DNA of 55,759 bases from CAYJII01 sp964370225 (GTDB lineage Bacteria > Bacillota > Clostridia > Oscillospirales > Ruminococcaceae): positions 1-55,759 of the forward strand of contig CAYJII010000013.1 of assembly GCA_964370225.1 (NCBI GenBank), given 5' to 3'. Positions 1-9,056 of this stretch are shown here, one piece after another. The notes beneath the pieces are model-generated. The model was not told where the DNA came from. It ran no database searches and saw only the letters and a program-made list of their open reading frames with translations. Numbering within the stretch: position 1 is the stretch's first letter; each line of letters starts with the position of its first letter. The translations under genes were made by a program, and so were the position numbers.

Positions 1-264
1 ATCGACAAAAATAAGATATTTACTGTTTGCATTTTTTATTCCTACATTTCTTGCGTTTGAGACACCGCTATTTTCTATTGATATCACTTTGACTCTACTA
101 TCTAAAGCTTCAAACTCTTTACATATTGACAAACTGTTATCTTTTGACCCATCGTCAACTATTATTATTTCAAACTCATTAAAAGCTTGGTTTAAAATTG
201 ACTTTATGCATGAAGCAACATATTTTTCTAAATTATAAACCGTAACAATTACCGATACCTGCAT
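1..264 (-). CDS. Family 2 glycosyltransferase, 3' end outside window
   Basis: The 88 visible residues are the N-terminus of a GT-A fold family 2 glycosyltransferase, which would add a sugar from a nucleotide donor to the lipid-linked EPS repeat unit at the inner face of the membrane. It opens MQVSVIVTVYN and shows the nucleotide-binding VDDGS motif; it is cut at YLIFVD, exactly where the metal-binding DxD motif is expected. The ATG at 264 is preceded by AAGGTG at good spacing. It lies 14 bases after the flippase gene, so it is the most distal visible gene of the leftward operon. Donor and acceptor sugars cannot be read from the sequence. Confidence 0.88.
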   Translation of the reverse strand, partial: MQVSVIVTVYNLEKYVASCIKSILNQAFNEFEIIIVDDGSKDNSLSICKEFEALDSRVKVISIENSGVSNARNVGIKNANSKYLIFVD

Positions 265-278
265 TTTTCCATCACCTT

Positions 279-1769
279 CTACTTTTTTATGATTTTTAAA
301 GCAAATTTTAAGTTCTCTCTAAAAATAAAGCTTTGAACTGCACTGAAAACAATTATAGAAATTACTGTAAAGGGGAAGGCCACCACTACAAAATCCCAGT
401 AACTATTAATTCCTATATTTAATAAATTATATAGAAATGTAATACTTACAAAAAGCGTAATATTTACAGCATGAATTAAATATGTATGCTTGGGACTCCT
501 GCATAGTATTTTAGTATTTGTATAAATAATAACATCATTAGTTCTAAATAAAAGTGCGCAAACTGTACCGATTAAAACGCCATATATCCCCAAAAAATAT
601 ACGCAGGACAAAGATACTGTTACATTTATTATTGTTTCTATCACAGAGCTTTTTTGCGTTTGTTTGAAATGACCCGCATAATTAATAGTACTCATCATAG
701 GTACTCTCATATAAGTTAAGAGCTCTATCGCGACCACTAAAAGCGGCATAAATGTCAGTATATAATTTGTGTCAGATACTCCTTGCGTATACAAGGTTAT
801 AAAACTCATAAACATGTTAAGCGTTACTACCATAAGTGCAAATGCAATTGAGCTATAATACATTTCAAAAGCATCTATCATTTTTTTAAATAACTTTATA
901 TTGGTATTAAATGTTTGTCCCATGTGAAAACTCACACTGCTTAAAATTATTCCCACAAAGCTACCGATATTCATGACTATCATTTTGTAAATACTATAGA
1001 CACTTACGACGTCGAGTCCGCAGAAAAGAGTTAATACTAAAACATCTGTATTATAAAATATGAGTCCACTCACCTGATGCACCAGCATAGAATTTGTTTG
1101 GTTTAGTGCGGACATATTAGGCTTTACACTAAGGTCAACATATTTATAATTTTTCTTTATATAAACTAAAATAAATGCAGTCTGAATTAAATTAATAAAA
1201 AATGTAGAAATTACGACTGCAACTACATTAAATCCTAATAATATCAATACTAACTTAGCACTGTTGGTTAGTACTAAAATTATAGTTTGCGAGTTGACAA
1301 TTAAATAATTTTTGCCCTCTGCTTGCAACAGCACTTTATATTTAATTTGGAAAAAAAATACTATTACATTGCCAAGCCCTGAAAAAAGTATTATTAAAAA
1401 CACCCAAATATACGGTAAATCAACCTGTACAATTAACGGATATACAAACGCTATAATCAACAGCGATAACAGATAAAAAAAAGTAATTTTTTTAAAATGA
1501 ATATTTACCGCAGATAAAATTGCATTTATACTTCCCTTATTATCGTTTGCCACAGGTTTATACAAAGCTTGCATTGCCAGCGCGCCCACTCCTGCTTCAA
1601 AAAGAGATAAATAAACTAATATTTCATTTATTGATGTCAATAAGCCATTGACATCTGAACCATAGCTTATGATAAATAATCTTGGAAGTACTAACCCAAT
1701 TCCTATCGTAATTAATTGTCCAAAAGTTGAGCATATTAAGTTGTAAACGCTTTTTTTCCTATTATTCAT
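279..1769 (-). CDS. Wzx-type polysaccharide flippase
   Basis: A 496-residue integral membrane protein of the polysaccharide transporter (PST/MATE-like) superfamily. It would flip the undecaprenyl-linked repeat unit across the membrane before polymerisation. About a dozen or more hydrophobic stretches run over the whole length, starting after the basic N-terminus MNNRKKSVYN. Charged residues near the first helices (RLF and the GSDVNGLL loop) match the family. Length is typical for Wzx. It follows a glycosyltransferase gene by 11 bases and precedes another by 14, so it is translated from the same operon mRNA. The start has AAATGGAG seven bases upstream. The EpsG-like polymerase in the same operon supports a Wzx/Wzy-dependent route. 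Confidence 0.85.
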   Translation of the reverse strand: MNNRKKSVYNLICSTFGQLITIGIGLVLPRLFIISYGSDVNGLLTSINEILVYLSLFEAGVGALAMQALYKPVANDNKGSINAILSAVNIHFKKITFFYLLSLLIIAFVYPLIVQVDLPYIWVFLIILFSGLGNVIVFFFQIKYKVLLQAEGKNYLIVNSQTIILVLTNSAKLVLILLGFNVVAVVISTFFINLIQTAFILVYIKKNYKYVDLSVKPNMSALNQTNSMLVHQVSGLIFYNTDVLVLTLFCGLDVVSVYSIYKMIVMNIGSFVGIILSSVSFHMGQTFNTNIKLFKKMIDAFEMYYSSIAFALMVVTLNMFMSFITLYTQGVSDTNYILTFMPLLVVAIELLTYMRVPMMSTINYAGHFKQTQKSSVIETIINVTVSLSCVYFLGIYGVLIGTVCALLFRTNDVIIYTNTKILCRSPKHTYLIHAVNITLFVSITFLYNLLNIGINSYWDFVVVAFPFTVISIIVFSAVQSFIFRENLKFALKIIKK

Positions 1770-1780
1770 AATCGCTCCAT

Positions 1781-2965
1781 TTATTTTTTTTCAATGGCAA
1801 ATTTATACATCTTGCGTTGTGGCACTCCCTTGTCAAAGCTACATGGCCCTTCTGTTATTTCCAACTTTTCGCCACGCATCAAATGGTCAATTAACTTAAA
1901 CAGGTTATCGCAAGCAGTTTTTGTGTTCCATGTATGCTGCAATGTGTAATATGCACTTTTACCACAGTCTTTACGAAATCTGGCGCTGTCCATGAAGTTT
2001 TTTACCTGTGCATACAAATCTTCATCACTATTATTTTTATAAACAAGTCCGTTTTCACTATGTTTTAATAGGTATGGTACTGAACCAATCGCATGACTAG
2101 CAACAACTGCACAGCCACTGTTCATTGCTTCGTTAAGCACAGCACCCCATCCCTCATTATAATCTGAGGTAAATAGGAAAATGTTCGCATTTTCCATATA
2201 TGTGCGCACTTCCTCGGGCGACATTGCACCTGTAAGAGTTACTTCATTTTGAAGTCCCAAATCTTTAATTTTAGTTTTCATAGACTCAAAAAGATCACCA
2301 ATACCAATCATATCAAGATGAAAATTATATCCATCTTTTTTTAGCTTAGCAGCAAGATTAATCGCCTTTTCTGGATGTTTCCAATCTAGAAATCTTGCAC
2401 ACCACAATAAATTTAACCTATCCTTAGGTTTTTGTGAGATAAGCTTATCTATATCATAATCTACTAATTGTGGGAAATAACCCCATTTATAGCAATTTTT
2501 CTTATATGCACCCATTAATGCGAAATCGCTTGCGGTATAAGCGCTTGCACAAAGCATGTATACCCTATCCTTTTTGTACTTTGTATGGTTATTCCTCACT
2601 GCCTTAATGGCAAGGGGGTGTGCAGCGCGCCACAAACCACGCTTATATATGCGCTCGGAATATCTGAAAGAAAGCTTCTTGGTTTTTATGCGCTCAGTTA
2701 GATATATTTCTGGAGCTGAGCCATGGATGATTACATCACTTTCCAAAGCTAACTTCATCGCTTTGTCTTCATTTTCCTTACTGTCATAGGTTGTTAGCAC
2801 AAATGGGTATGATTTGTTCATATCTTCGTACCCCATGTCTGTGCGCTCCTTAGAGATTGGTTCAGTAGCTACAAATGTAAAGTTGCCATCAGTAGCTTTT
2901 ACCATTTCTAAGCAAAAAGGGAGCTGATGGTGGTTTAAAAAATTCGAATAAAAAGTAATGGTCAT
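1781..2965 (-). CDS. GT-B fold glycosyltransferase, family 4-like
   Basis: About 394 residues with the two-domain GT-B layout. The C-terminal half carries the family 4 signature: LLWCARFLDWKHPEKA (start of the donor domain), then ANIFLFTSDYNEGWG with the E-x7-E motif (EGWGAVLNE) that binds the sugar nucleotide. It would add one sugar of the EPS repeat unit in the cytoplasm. The frame stays open up to 3001, but the ATG at 2965 is preferred because GGAG lies seven bases upstream and the protein then starts MTITFYSNF, as relatives do. A 126-base spacer separates it from the gene before it, the longest gap inside the operon, and a small hairpin sits just before its ribosome-binding site. Confidence 0.85.
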   Translation of the reverse strand: MTITFYSNFLNHHQLPFCLEMVKATDGNFTFVATEPISKERTDMGYEDMNKSYPFVLTTYDSKENEDKAMKLALESDVIIHGSAPEIYLTERIKTKKLSFRYSERIYKRGLWRAAHPLAIKAVRNNHTKYKKDRVYMLCASAYTASDFALMGAYKKNCYKWGYFPQLVDYDIDKLISQKPKDRLNLLWCARFLDWKHPEKAINLAAKLKKDGYNFHLDMIGIGDLFESMKTKIKDLGLQNEVTLTGAMSPEEVRTYMENANIFLFTSDYNEGWGAVLNEAMNSGCAVVASHAIGSVPYLLKHSENGLVYKNNSDEDLYAQVKNFMDSARFRKDCGKSAYYTLQHTWNTKTACDNLFKLIDHLMRGEKLEITEGPCSFDKGVPQRKMYKFAIEKK

Positions 2966-2972
2966 ATTAATG

Positions 2973-2998
2973 CTCCATTCTGCCGCTATGCGTCGGCA
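2973..2998 (-). promoter_or_regulatory. Leader hairpin followed by AGAATGGAG
   Basis: On the minus strand a five-base stem (TGCCG/CGGCA, loop of eight) is followed directly by AGAATGGAG, the ribosome-binding site of the glycosyltransferase starting at 2965. A similar hairpin plus AGAATGGAG arrangement precedes ddh, the PdaA-like gene and the zinc-ribbon protein gene in this window. Function is not known. Confidence 0.4.
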
Positions 2999-3091
2999 CA
3001 AAATATATTAAACAATGCTACACCAATTATGCAAATCATAATATTCGGTAATAGCATTAATGCAATTATATTTTTTAGTATGATACTTGAT

Positions 3092-4324
3092 TTAAGCTAA
3101 TATTTCCTGATAAATACTTTTGATGTCAGTAAGATTTTTTTTCTTATCATGTGTAAACTTAGCGTGTGCGTGTGCTTTTTTTGAAAAAGCTTGTGCTAAA
3201 TCATCTTTTGCAAATATTTCGCACACATAATGCGCTAACATATACGGGGCGTCGTGTTGGTATAAAAATCCGTCAGTATCATGAGCGAGCATATTGGCAA
3301 CACCACCGACATGGGAGGAAACCGTAGGCACGCCCAAAATCATTGCTTCTCCAACGGAGTTCGGAGAGTTCTCAATAGAGGAAGCGGAAACAAACACATG
3401 GGATTTTAAAAATCTATCACAGATTTCTTTTTCGGAAAGCGAGCCTAAAAAAGTTATTTTATCTTGGAGGCTATACTTTTTTATCAATTCCCCTAAATAT
3501 TTATTATAATACGTTTGTTTGAGTTTTGCAATACCACTCGCATCAAGCGGACTTTTTCCTGTAACGTAAATATGCGCGTCCTTAAAACGCGCAAGTATAT
3601 GAGGCATGGCTTCAAGCATATTATGGAAGCCCTTAATCGGATATTGCGCTTGACTCAAAAAGATAGAGTGGCGCTGACATTTATTTATATCCCAACTATT
3701 TTCGTAAAAAGCATCGCGTAAAGTTTCATTACAAAAATGATACTTAACATTAGAATTTATCTGCGTAGTGCAAGCCTTATCCCAATCGGTGCGACCGATT
3801 ACATGGCGCGCTTTTTTGAGTGCCTCGATTTCGCTTTTACCTCTATCTCCGAATTTTTTAGCCTGTAGCTTTATATTATCCTGCTTAATAAAATCCCTGA
3901 ACGTATAAGCATTTACTGCATTTATTGGCAAATTGGCATAGTAATGATTTGCAATAATACTCACAAGCCCCTGTATATTAATCACAGTTTTGTCGAGTAA
4001 ATTTAAGCTTTCGCACGCATTCACCATATCGAGAGTGTGCGAAAATTCCGTGCCAAATATATGCACAATGTCAGGTAGCTCCTGCTTTAATATGGCTGCA
4101 AACTGGTTTTGTATATCATCAGCAGTAAAACCGTAAAATTTCATTTTGCCAGTATCACCACTTATTTTCTCGACATTTGGGTATAATACCACAAGCTCGC
4201 AAAATTTATCTGCAATAAGCCCACTTGACATGCCCGTGAGCCAACCCCCAAGCGCTTCGACTGTAGAATTTAAGTATTCTGATATGTGCGGTAGTCTTAT
4301 ATTGCATAACCATAAAATTTTCAT
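3092..4324 (-). CDS. Family 4 glycosyltransferase
   Basis: A 410-residue GT-B glycosyltransferase. The N-terminal acceptor domain starts MKILWLCNIRLPH. The C-terminal donor domain contains a KGFHNMLEAMPHIL stretch and ends with the family 4 E-x7-E motif ENSPNSVGE followed by the glycine-rich SSHVGG. It should act in the cytoplasm on the lipid-linked EPS intermediate. The ATG has AAAGGAG nine bases upstream, and that Shine-Dalgarno overlaps the last codons of the preceding glycosyltransferase frame, only four bases away, so the two are translationally coupled. The many Ala/Lys/His codons at the C-terminus (AKKAHAHAKF) are unusual but do not affect the call. Confidence 0.86.
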   Translation of the reverse strand: MKILWLCNIRLPHISEYLNSTVEALGGWLTGMSSGLIADKFCELVVLYPNVEKISGDTGKMKFYGFTADDIQNQFAAILKQELPDIVHIFGTEFSHTLDMVNACESLNLLDKTVINIQGLVSIIANHYYANLPINAVNAYTFRDFIKQDNIKLQAKKFGDRGKSEIEALKKARHVIGRTDWDKACTTQINSNVKYHFCNETLRDAFYENSWDINKCQRHSIFLSQAQYPIKGFHNMLEAMPHILARFKDAHIYVTGKSPLDASGIAKLKQTYYNKYLGELIKKYSLQDKITFLGSLSEKEICDRFLKSHVFVSASSIENSPNSVGEAMILGVPTVSSHVGGVANMLAHDTDGFLYQHDAPYMLAHYVCEIFAKDDLAQAFSKKAHAHAKFTHDKKKNLTDIKSIYQEILA

Positions 4325-4328
4325 TAAA

Positions 4329-5557
4329 CTATACTCCTTTAAGAAGTTCTTCCAGAATATGTGTGGTATACTGCGGCGTGTTCATATAGAATACATCTGC
4401 AATATCTGAATAATTAATTTTTTTGCCTACACTTTTTGTCATAAAATTAGATATCTTTTTTGCATTCTCTTCAATAATTGCATTATCTTCTTTTATTGTC
4501 AAAACCAGTGGATACTTATTAAGATATGGTAAACATGAATCGCTATCATTCTTGTAGAAGTGAATTATCGGTTTCAACGTAGAGATATACTCAAAAATCT
4601 TAGATGGAATCGCTTCCATACCTTCATTCCCAATACTCAATAGGAAGTCTGAATTTGCGATAATCTCTAGTAGACTTTCGCGTTTTATATATCCATTTCG
4701 CCTAATTTTGTTTTTGGTTTTCTTTTGATAGTCTTCAAGTATATGCTCACAAGAACCCCTACTGAAAAAATCCAATGTGAAATCTTCATCTATAAGAGAA
4801 AAGCATTTACATGCATAATCGGGATTTCTGATATTGTATAATGTACCTGAATAAACAATTGCAGTATTTGTCTTATTATTTATATTTATGCTCACATTCT
4901 CTCTAATTAAAGGAAAATCGCTTGTGAAAATTTTATCTCTATATTTATCAAAACGAGATAAATTATAATGATTTTCGTGACACTTCATATTAAGTATTAA
5001 ATTACTAGCTTTGTGTATTTTTTCCTCGTATGCATAAATTCTTTTCTCTTTGAATCTTTTGAAATGTAGTGGTTTAATATCATTAGTCATCGCATCTAAA
5101 GAATAGTATGCAAGTTTAATATTGGGATGTTTCTTCTTAAGTTTCGCAGCTGCATCCGTTGCATGAATGGGATGAAACATAGTAATATAAAGCGAAAAAT
5201 TATACTCATCATGCAAACTTTTTAGTTTAGCGTAATAGCGCTTTGCAAGATTTGGTAATGTAACAGGATAAAGTGGTGTCTCTAGTAAAAATCTAATTTT
5301 ATTTACAGTTTTCCAAAAGGTGAGTGTTACTAAGTTTGTGTTTTCTCCTACCTTATTTTCCTCACTTTTTAAGTGATAGTATATACTATCCTGCGCAAGT
5401 GAATGTACGTAAACACCATCGAAAACATAATCCTTGTCAATTTTAGTGTTATTAATGCTAAGAATATGGACCTCACAAATGCTATATCATATAGCCACAC
5501 CCCGGTAGCACATGGGTCGGGATAGAAATAATCAGTTATCATCAAGATTTTTTGCAT
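4329..5557 (-). pseudogene. Frameshifted family 4 glycosyltransferase
   Basis: One gene split over two frames. From the ATG at 5557 the sequence reads MITDYFYPDPCATGV (after four residues), a classic GT-B N-terminus, for about 25 codons. The natural continuation, EVHILSINN..., begins near 5474 in another frame and then stays open to the stop at 4329, giving some 380 codons in total. The roughly eight to ten residues normally found between these parts are missing, so this is a small deletion plus frame change and not a simple one-base slip. The lesion coincides with a 15-base palindrome (5481-5495). The C-terminal half keeps the donor domain, including SIGNEGMEAIPSKIFEY. It could be a real inactivating mutation, a phase-variable state or an assembly error. 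The downstream part has only a TTG (5216) as an obvious in-frame start. Confidence 0.8.
5481..5495. repeat. 15-base palindrome at the frame lesion
   Basis: GCTATAT-C-ATATAGC on the plus strand is a perfect inverted repeat around one central base. It falls exactly where the reading frame of the surrounding glycosyltransferase gene breaks, so it may have promoted the deletion or be its scar. Confidence 0.7.
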
Positions 5558-5573
5558 ATTATTTTATTCCTTC

Positions 5574-6593
5574 TTATGATTTTCCCAAGATTTTACTTCT
5601 TAAAAACACGAAAAATTTTGCTGCTATATATAGCAAAAAGGGATTTCGTGTTTTGGCTATGTTAATGTATACGTTTTCTGCTTTTTCATATAGAGTAGAA
5701 CTTTTTTTATGTTTTACACTATTAATTGAAGTGATAATATCGGGTTCGCTCAAATATTTTTTTATGCAGTTAGTCCTAAATTGGAATTTTAGTTTTGTAA
5801 AAAACAAGTTTAATATCGCATTAAAAAACAGGGCGAATAGTAGTTCACATTCTTTTTCGCTTAATGCACTACTTTCTTTATTTGCAAATCTACGTATTTC
5901 TCGATGTGCAAATAAAGCTTGCTCGAAGTGATTGGGTATATATCTTGCGATAGTTTGTTCAGGGTAACGTAAATAGTAATAAGAAATTTCAGATGAAAAC
6001 ACAATTTTTTTACAATGCGCAAGATACCCAATCACAAACGCCGTGTCTTCACAATAAACTAGTTTTTCATCAAATTGAATTTTGCGCAACTTAATAATTT
6101 CTGCTCTGTATATCCTGTTATAAATGTATGATAAATATTTTCTATAACTCCAAATATCCGACCGAAAATCTGTTATATCTATTTTAAAATCTTTGCACTG
6201 ATCAGTAAGTAGCACATTACCATTAACATCAATTTGCTTTAAGCTCATTGTTACTAAATCCACACCATCATCAAGTAAGTTCATTGCAGTACGTACAGCA
6301 TTCTCACTTAAATAGTCGTCACTATCAACGAACATAATATACTCTCCGCTTGAACGTGCAATGCCATCATTGCGCGCCGCAGAAACTCCTGCATTGTCTT
6401 TGTGTATTACGATTACTCGCGCATCTTTTTCGCTCCAAGTCTCACAAAGCGAAGGGGAAGTGTCTGTAGAACCGTCGTTTATTAGAATTATCTCGATATT
6501 GTGATAGGACTGGTTTGCTAAGCTGTGGATACATTTATCTAAATATTTCGCAGAATTATATACAGGCACTATTATTGATACTAATTTATCCAC
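5574..6593 (-). CDS. Family 2 glycosyltransferase
   Basis: A GT-A fold family 2 enzyme of about 339 residues. The first 110 residues hold the full set of motifs: SIIVPVYNS at the start, LINDGSTD for nucleotide binding, and FVDSDDYL with the metal-binding DxD. Residues after about 200 are less conserved and end in a basic, hydrophobic stretch (FLLYIAAKFFVFL) that may sit against the membrane. The frame opens at a GTG at 6605, but the GTG at 6593 is preferred because AGGTGA lies eight bases upstream of it, while the first GTG has no room for a ribosome-binding site. It lies between the EpsG-like polymerase and the broken glycosyltransferase in the leftward EPS operon. Confidence 0.87.
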   Translation of the reverse strand: MDKLVSIIVPVYNSAKYLDKCIHSLANQSYHNIEIILINDGSTDTSPSLCETWSEKDARVIVIHKDNAGVSAARNDGIARSSGEYIMFVDSDDYLSENAVRTAMNLLDDGVDLVTMSLKQIDVNGNVLLTDQCKDFKIDITDFRSDIWSYRKYLSYIYNRIYRAEIIKLRKIQFDEKLVYCEDTAFVIGYLAHCKKIVFSSEISYYYLRYPEQTIARYIPNHFEQALFAHREIRRFANKESSALSEKECELLFALFFNAILNLFFTKLKFQFRTNCIKKYLSEPDIITSINSVKHKKSSTLYEKAENVYINIAKTRNPFLLYIAAKFFVFLRSKILGKS

Positions 6594-6619
6594 TTCGCTT
6601 TTCACCTACCTTTAATCAG

Positions 6620-7846
6620 TTAATTTTCGAGGTCTTTTTCTAATGATTTTTCTTCATATTCTAACAATTCGTTCAAATACAAATTGTTTTCTCTATCCAT
6701 ATAATATTCTATTTCATCTTTTTGGAATATGCTAATATACGGCACATAGCTAGTTTTATATCCGCTTGTGCTCACAGTGAAATTCATTTCTGTGTAAAAT
6801 AAAAGTGAAATGATAGCCATATATGCCACTGTGCCTAAGCCTATCAGCCTGTTTTTGGAGGCGGAAGTCATAAATTTGTACCGCCATTTACCGCCTACCA
6901 TTGCAGGAATAAGTACAATTTCCAAAAATTCAAAGTACATCGTCATTCTTGACAATATCGAAAGTTGCATGACTGCAAAGTAAACGATGTATCCTGTGGC
7001 GAGTAAATAAAGCAGTTTGCGTGTATGTTTATCCGTATCGCACAATCTCAGTGCGAAGAGCACGACTATGAGCATTACTGCACGATATCCCATAGCTGTA
7101 ACAGAGTAACCAGAGCTATCCGCAAAATACGAATTCATGGACGAAGTTATAGTTTCGGGTAGGAGGAGAACATTAAATAGTCGCTCAATTCCCACGATGT
7201 TAAACAACAACATCATAGGGATAGCCACAAGTAATATGATTTTCACACGATGTCTAATAATAAACTCATAAAGTTTTTGGTTGTAAAAGACGAGTAATAC
7301 AATTATAAAAAGCAAACTGCTCACGTGGAAAGTGTAGGCTATCGCCATAACTATAAATGCACGAATGTATTTCTTGTCTTGCAATAATGGGACTGCTAGA
7401 GTAGTGAGCAAAACCACTGCGATACCTTGTCTGAGTATGGATTCAATAATAACAATTCCATAACTTGCATAGAGTACAAAAAAGGACAGCATGTAACTTT
7501 GCGAATACCTGATAATAAAGCGGTATAGCAGTATCACCATTATAATGCTTAGTATTGCGATGTAGGCTTCATACGAGAAAGATAACTGCTTAAATATACT
7601 TACAAGAATATTATATCCGGGTTCAAAGTTTGTTGCAGTGTTCCATGCGCCTTCGAATAAAATTTCGGATAAGCTCGGTTGGTACACAGTATATGAATAG
7701 TTATATGAGAAGTAATCGACACCCTGTCCATATCTCAGAGATAAAAAAACTGCATACAATATCATGGATATTCTAAATAAAGTCTTGCTGTTTTTAAATC
7801 GCGTAAAGCATAGTGAAAATACAGCTATCAATATAAAATATCTCAT
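6620..7846 (-). CDS. EpsG-family polysaccharide polymerase
   Basis: A 408-residue polytopic membrane protein of the EpsG/Wzy type, expected to join flipped repeat units into polymer outside the membrane. Typical family features are visible: the loop LRYGQGVDYFSYNYSY after the first helices and ESILRQGIAVVLL in the middle, with about ten or more hydrophobic helices. The C-terminal 40 residues are acidic and cytoplasmic. The start ATG abuts the stop codon of the preceding glycosyltransferase, and its Shine-Dalgarno (GAGGGG) lies inside the last codons of that gene, so translation is coupled. As the only polymerase candidate in view it defines the cluster as Wzy-dependent. Confidence 0.85.
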   Translation of the reverse strand: MRYFILIAVFSLCFTRFKNSKTLFRISMILYAVFLSLRYGQGVDYFSYNYSYTVYQPSLSEILFEGAWNTATNFEPGYNILVSIFKQLSFSYEAYIAILSIIMVILLYRFIIRYSQSYMLSFFVLYASYGIVIIESILRQGIAVVLLTTLAVPLLQDKKYIRAFIVMAIAYTFHVSSLLFIIVLLVFYNQKLYEFIIRHRVKIILLVAIPMMLLFNIVGIERLFNVLLLPETITSSMNSYFADSSGYSVTAMGYRAVMLIVVLFALRLCDTDKHTRKLLYLLATGYIVYFAVMQLSILSRMTMYFEFLEIVLIPAMVGGKWRYKFMTSASKNRLIGLGTVAYMAIISLLFYTEMNFTVSTSGYKTSYVPYISIFQKDEIEYYMDRENNLYLNELLEYEEKSLEKDLEN

Positions 7847-9040
7847 TTAACCCCTCATTTTATTTATCAAATCTAAATATTGCAAATAATTATTATTTTT
7901 ATCAAATAGCTCACTACGTTTAGTGCAGTTTACTACGGTGAATTTGCTAATTTGTAAAAGCATTTGCATGACAGCGCTTAAATCACCTTGTTTAACTACC
8001 AAACCACTGCTCTCATCAATACTCTCGGGGCTTCCGCCAGTATTATAGGTGATGACAGGAGTACCGCAAGCAAGAGCCTCTATATTAGTGGTGGGGAAGT
8101 TATCTTCATAAGTGGGGTTTAAAAACACATCAGCTGCGCTGTATATTTCTGTAAGCTCATGCACGCTGTCAGTACGCTCTATAGCAAGTATATTTTTAGG
8201 AAGAGCGTCAATTTGAGACTTAGTGAGTCCCACTAGCACGATTTTATATTTATCATCAAGCATTTTTGACAGCTTAACGAAATCGGACAAGCCTTTTCGC
8301 CTATCCCAAATGCTTGCCACTCCCAAAATTATAGTTTTATCTTCAAGTTTATATTTTTTACGAAAATTTGATTTTACTGGTGAAAACTGCGTCAAATCAA
8401 TCCCATTATTTACGGTGGTTATCTCATATTCACTTAAAAATGATTGCTTAGTTATATCGCGAAGCCAATCACTCGGAGTGACAATCGTCATATCAAGGCC
8501 TGTAAACAGTTCTTTTTTTCGCTTAAAATTCCTTCTTGAATTATCGGCAATCATACTTGTAGGGTACGTGCCTTTTTGTTCGCAATCATGGCACTCACTT
8601 CGCCATTTTTCGCAAGCTACAAAATCAAAATATGCACAATGACCAGTAAACGCCCAACAGTCGTGGAGAGTCCAAATCACTTTTTTATTTGCTGATTTTA
8701 AATAATTAAACAGCAGTACTATATTGATGTAGTATCCGTGAATATTGTGTAAATGTACAATATCAGGATTGTAGTCTTGCATCCATTCGATAAATCTAAT
8801 TGTGGCGGATTTGGAGTAAAAACCCGTTTTATCCGTTATCCTTGACATTAGCGCGTGAAATTTCACATCGTTTTCGCTACCCATACGATAAACGTCTTTT
8901 CCTGGAACTCGTGCAGATTTTTCACGGCCGTAAGCTACTTTGCACTCATGACCATTCTGGGTTAGCACATCATATAAGTCGGAAACTATCCGCCCCGTGC
9001 TTTTTATTCCGCAAACTGAGTTTATTTCAAGAATTTTCAC
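7847..9040 (-). CDS. Family 4 glycosyltransferase
   Basis: A 397-residue GT-B enzyme. The acceptor domain includes SVCGIKSTGRI near the start, IVHLHNIHGYY and IWTLHDCWAFTGHC; these short motifs are shared by a WcaC-like subgroup of capsule and colanic acid transferases. A cysteine cluster (C-x3-FD-x2-AC plus SECHDCEQ) follows, also common in this subgroup and possibly metal-binding. The donor domain holds GVASIWDRRKGL and the E-x7-E motif EDNFPTTNIE. The start is a GTG at 9040 with GGTGAT seven bases upstream. It is packed directly against the polymerase gene downstream and 16 bases after the previous transferase. Confidence 0.86.
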   Translation of the reverse strand: MKILEINSVCGIKSTGRIVSDLYDVLTQNGHECKVAYGREKSARVPGKDVYRMGSENDVKFHALMSRITDKTGFYSKSATIRFIEWMQDYNPDIVHLHNIHGYYINIVLLFNYLKSANKKVIWTLHDCWAFTGHCAYFDFVACEKWRSECHDCEQKGTYPTSMIADNSRRNFKRKKELFTGLDMTIVTPSDWLRDITKQSFLSEYEITTVNNGIDLTQFSPVKSNFRKKYKLEDKTIILGVASIWDRRKGLSDFVKLSKMLDDKYKIVLVGLTKSQIDALPKNILAIERTDSVHELTEIYSAADVFLNPTYEDNFPTTNIEALACGTPVITYNTGGSPESIDESSGLVVKQGDLSAVMQMLLQISKFTVVNCTKRSELFDKNNNYLQYLDLINKMRG

Positions 9041-9056
9041 TTAACGCATCACCGCC

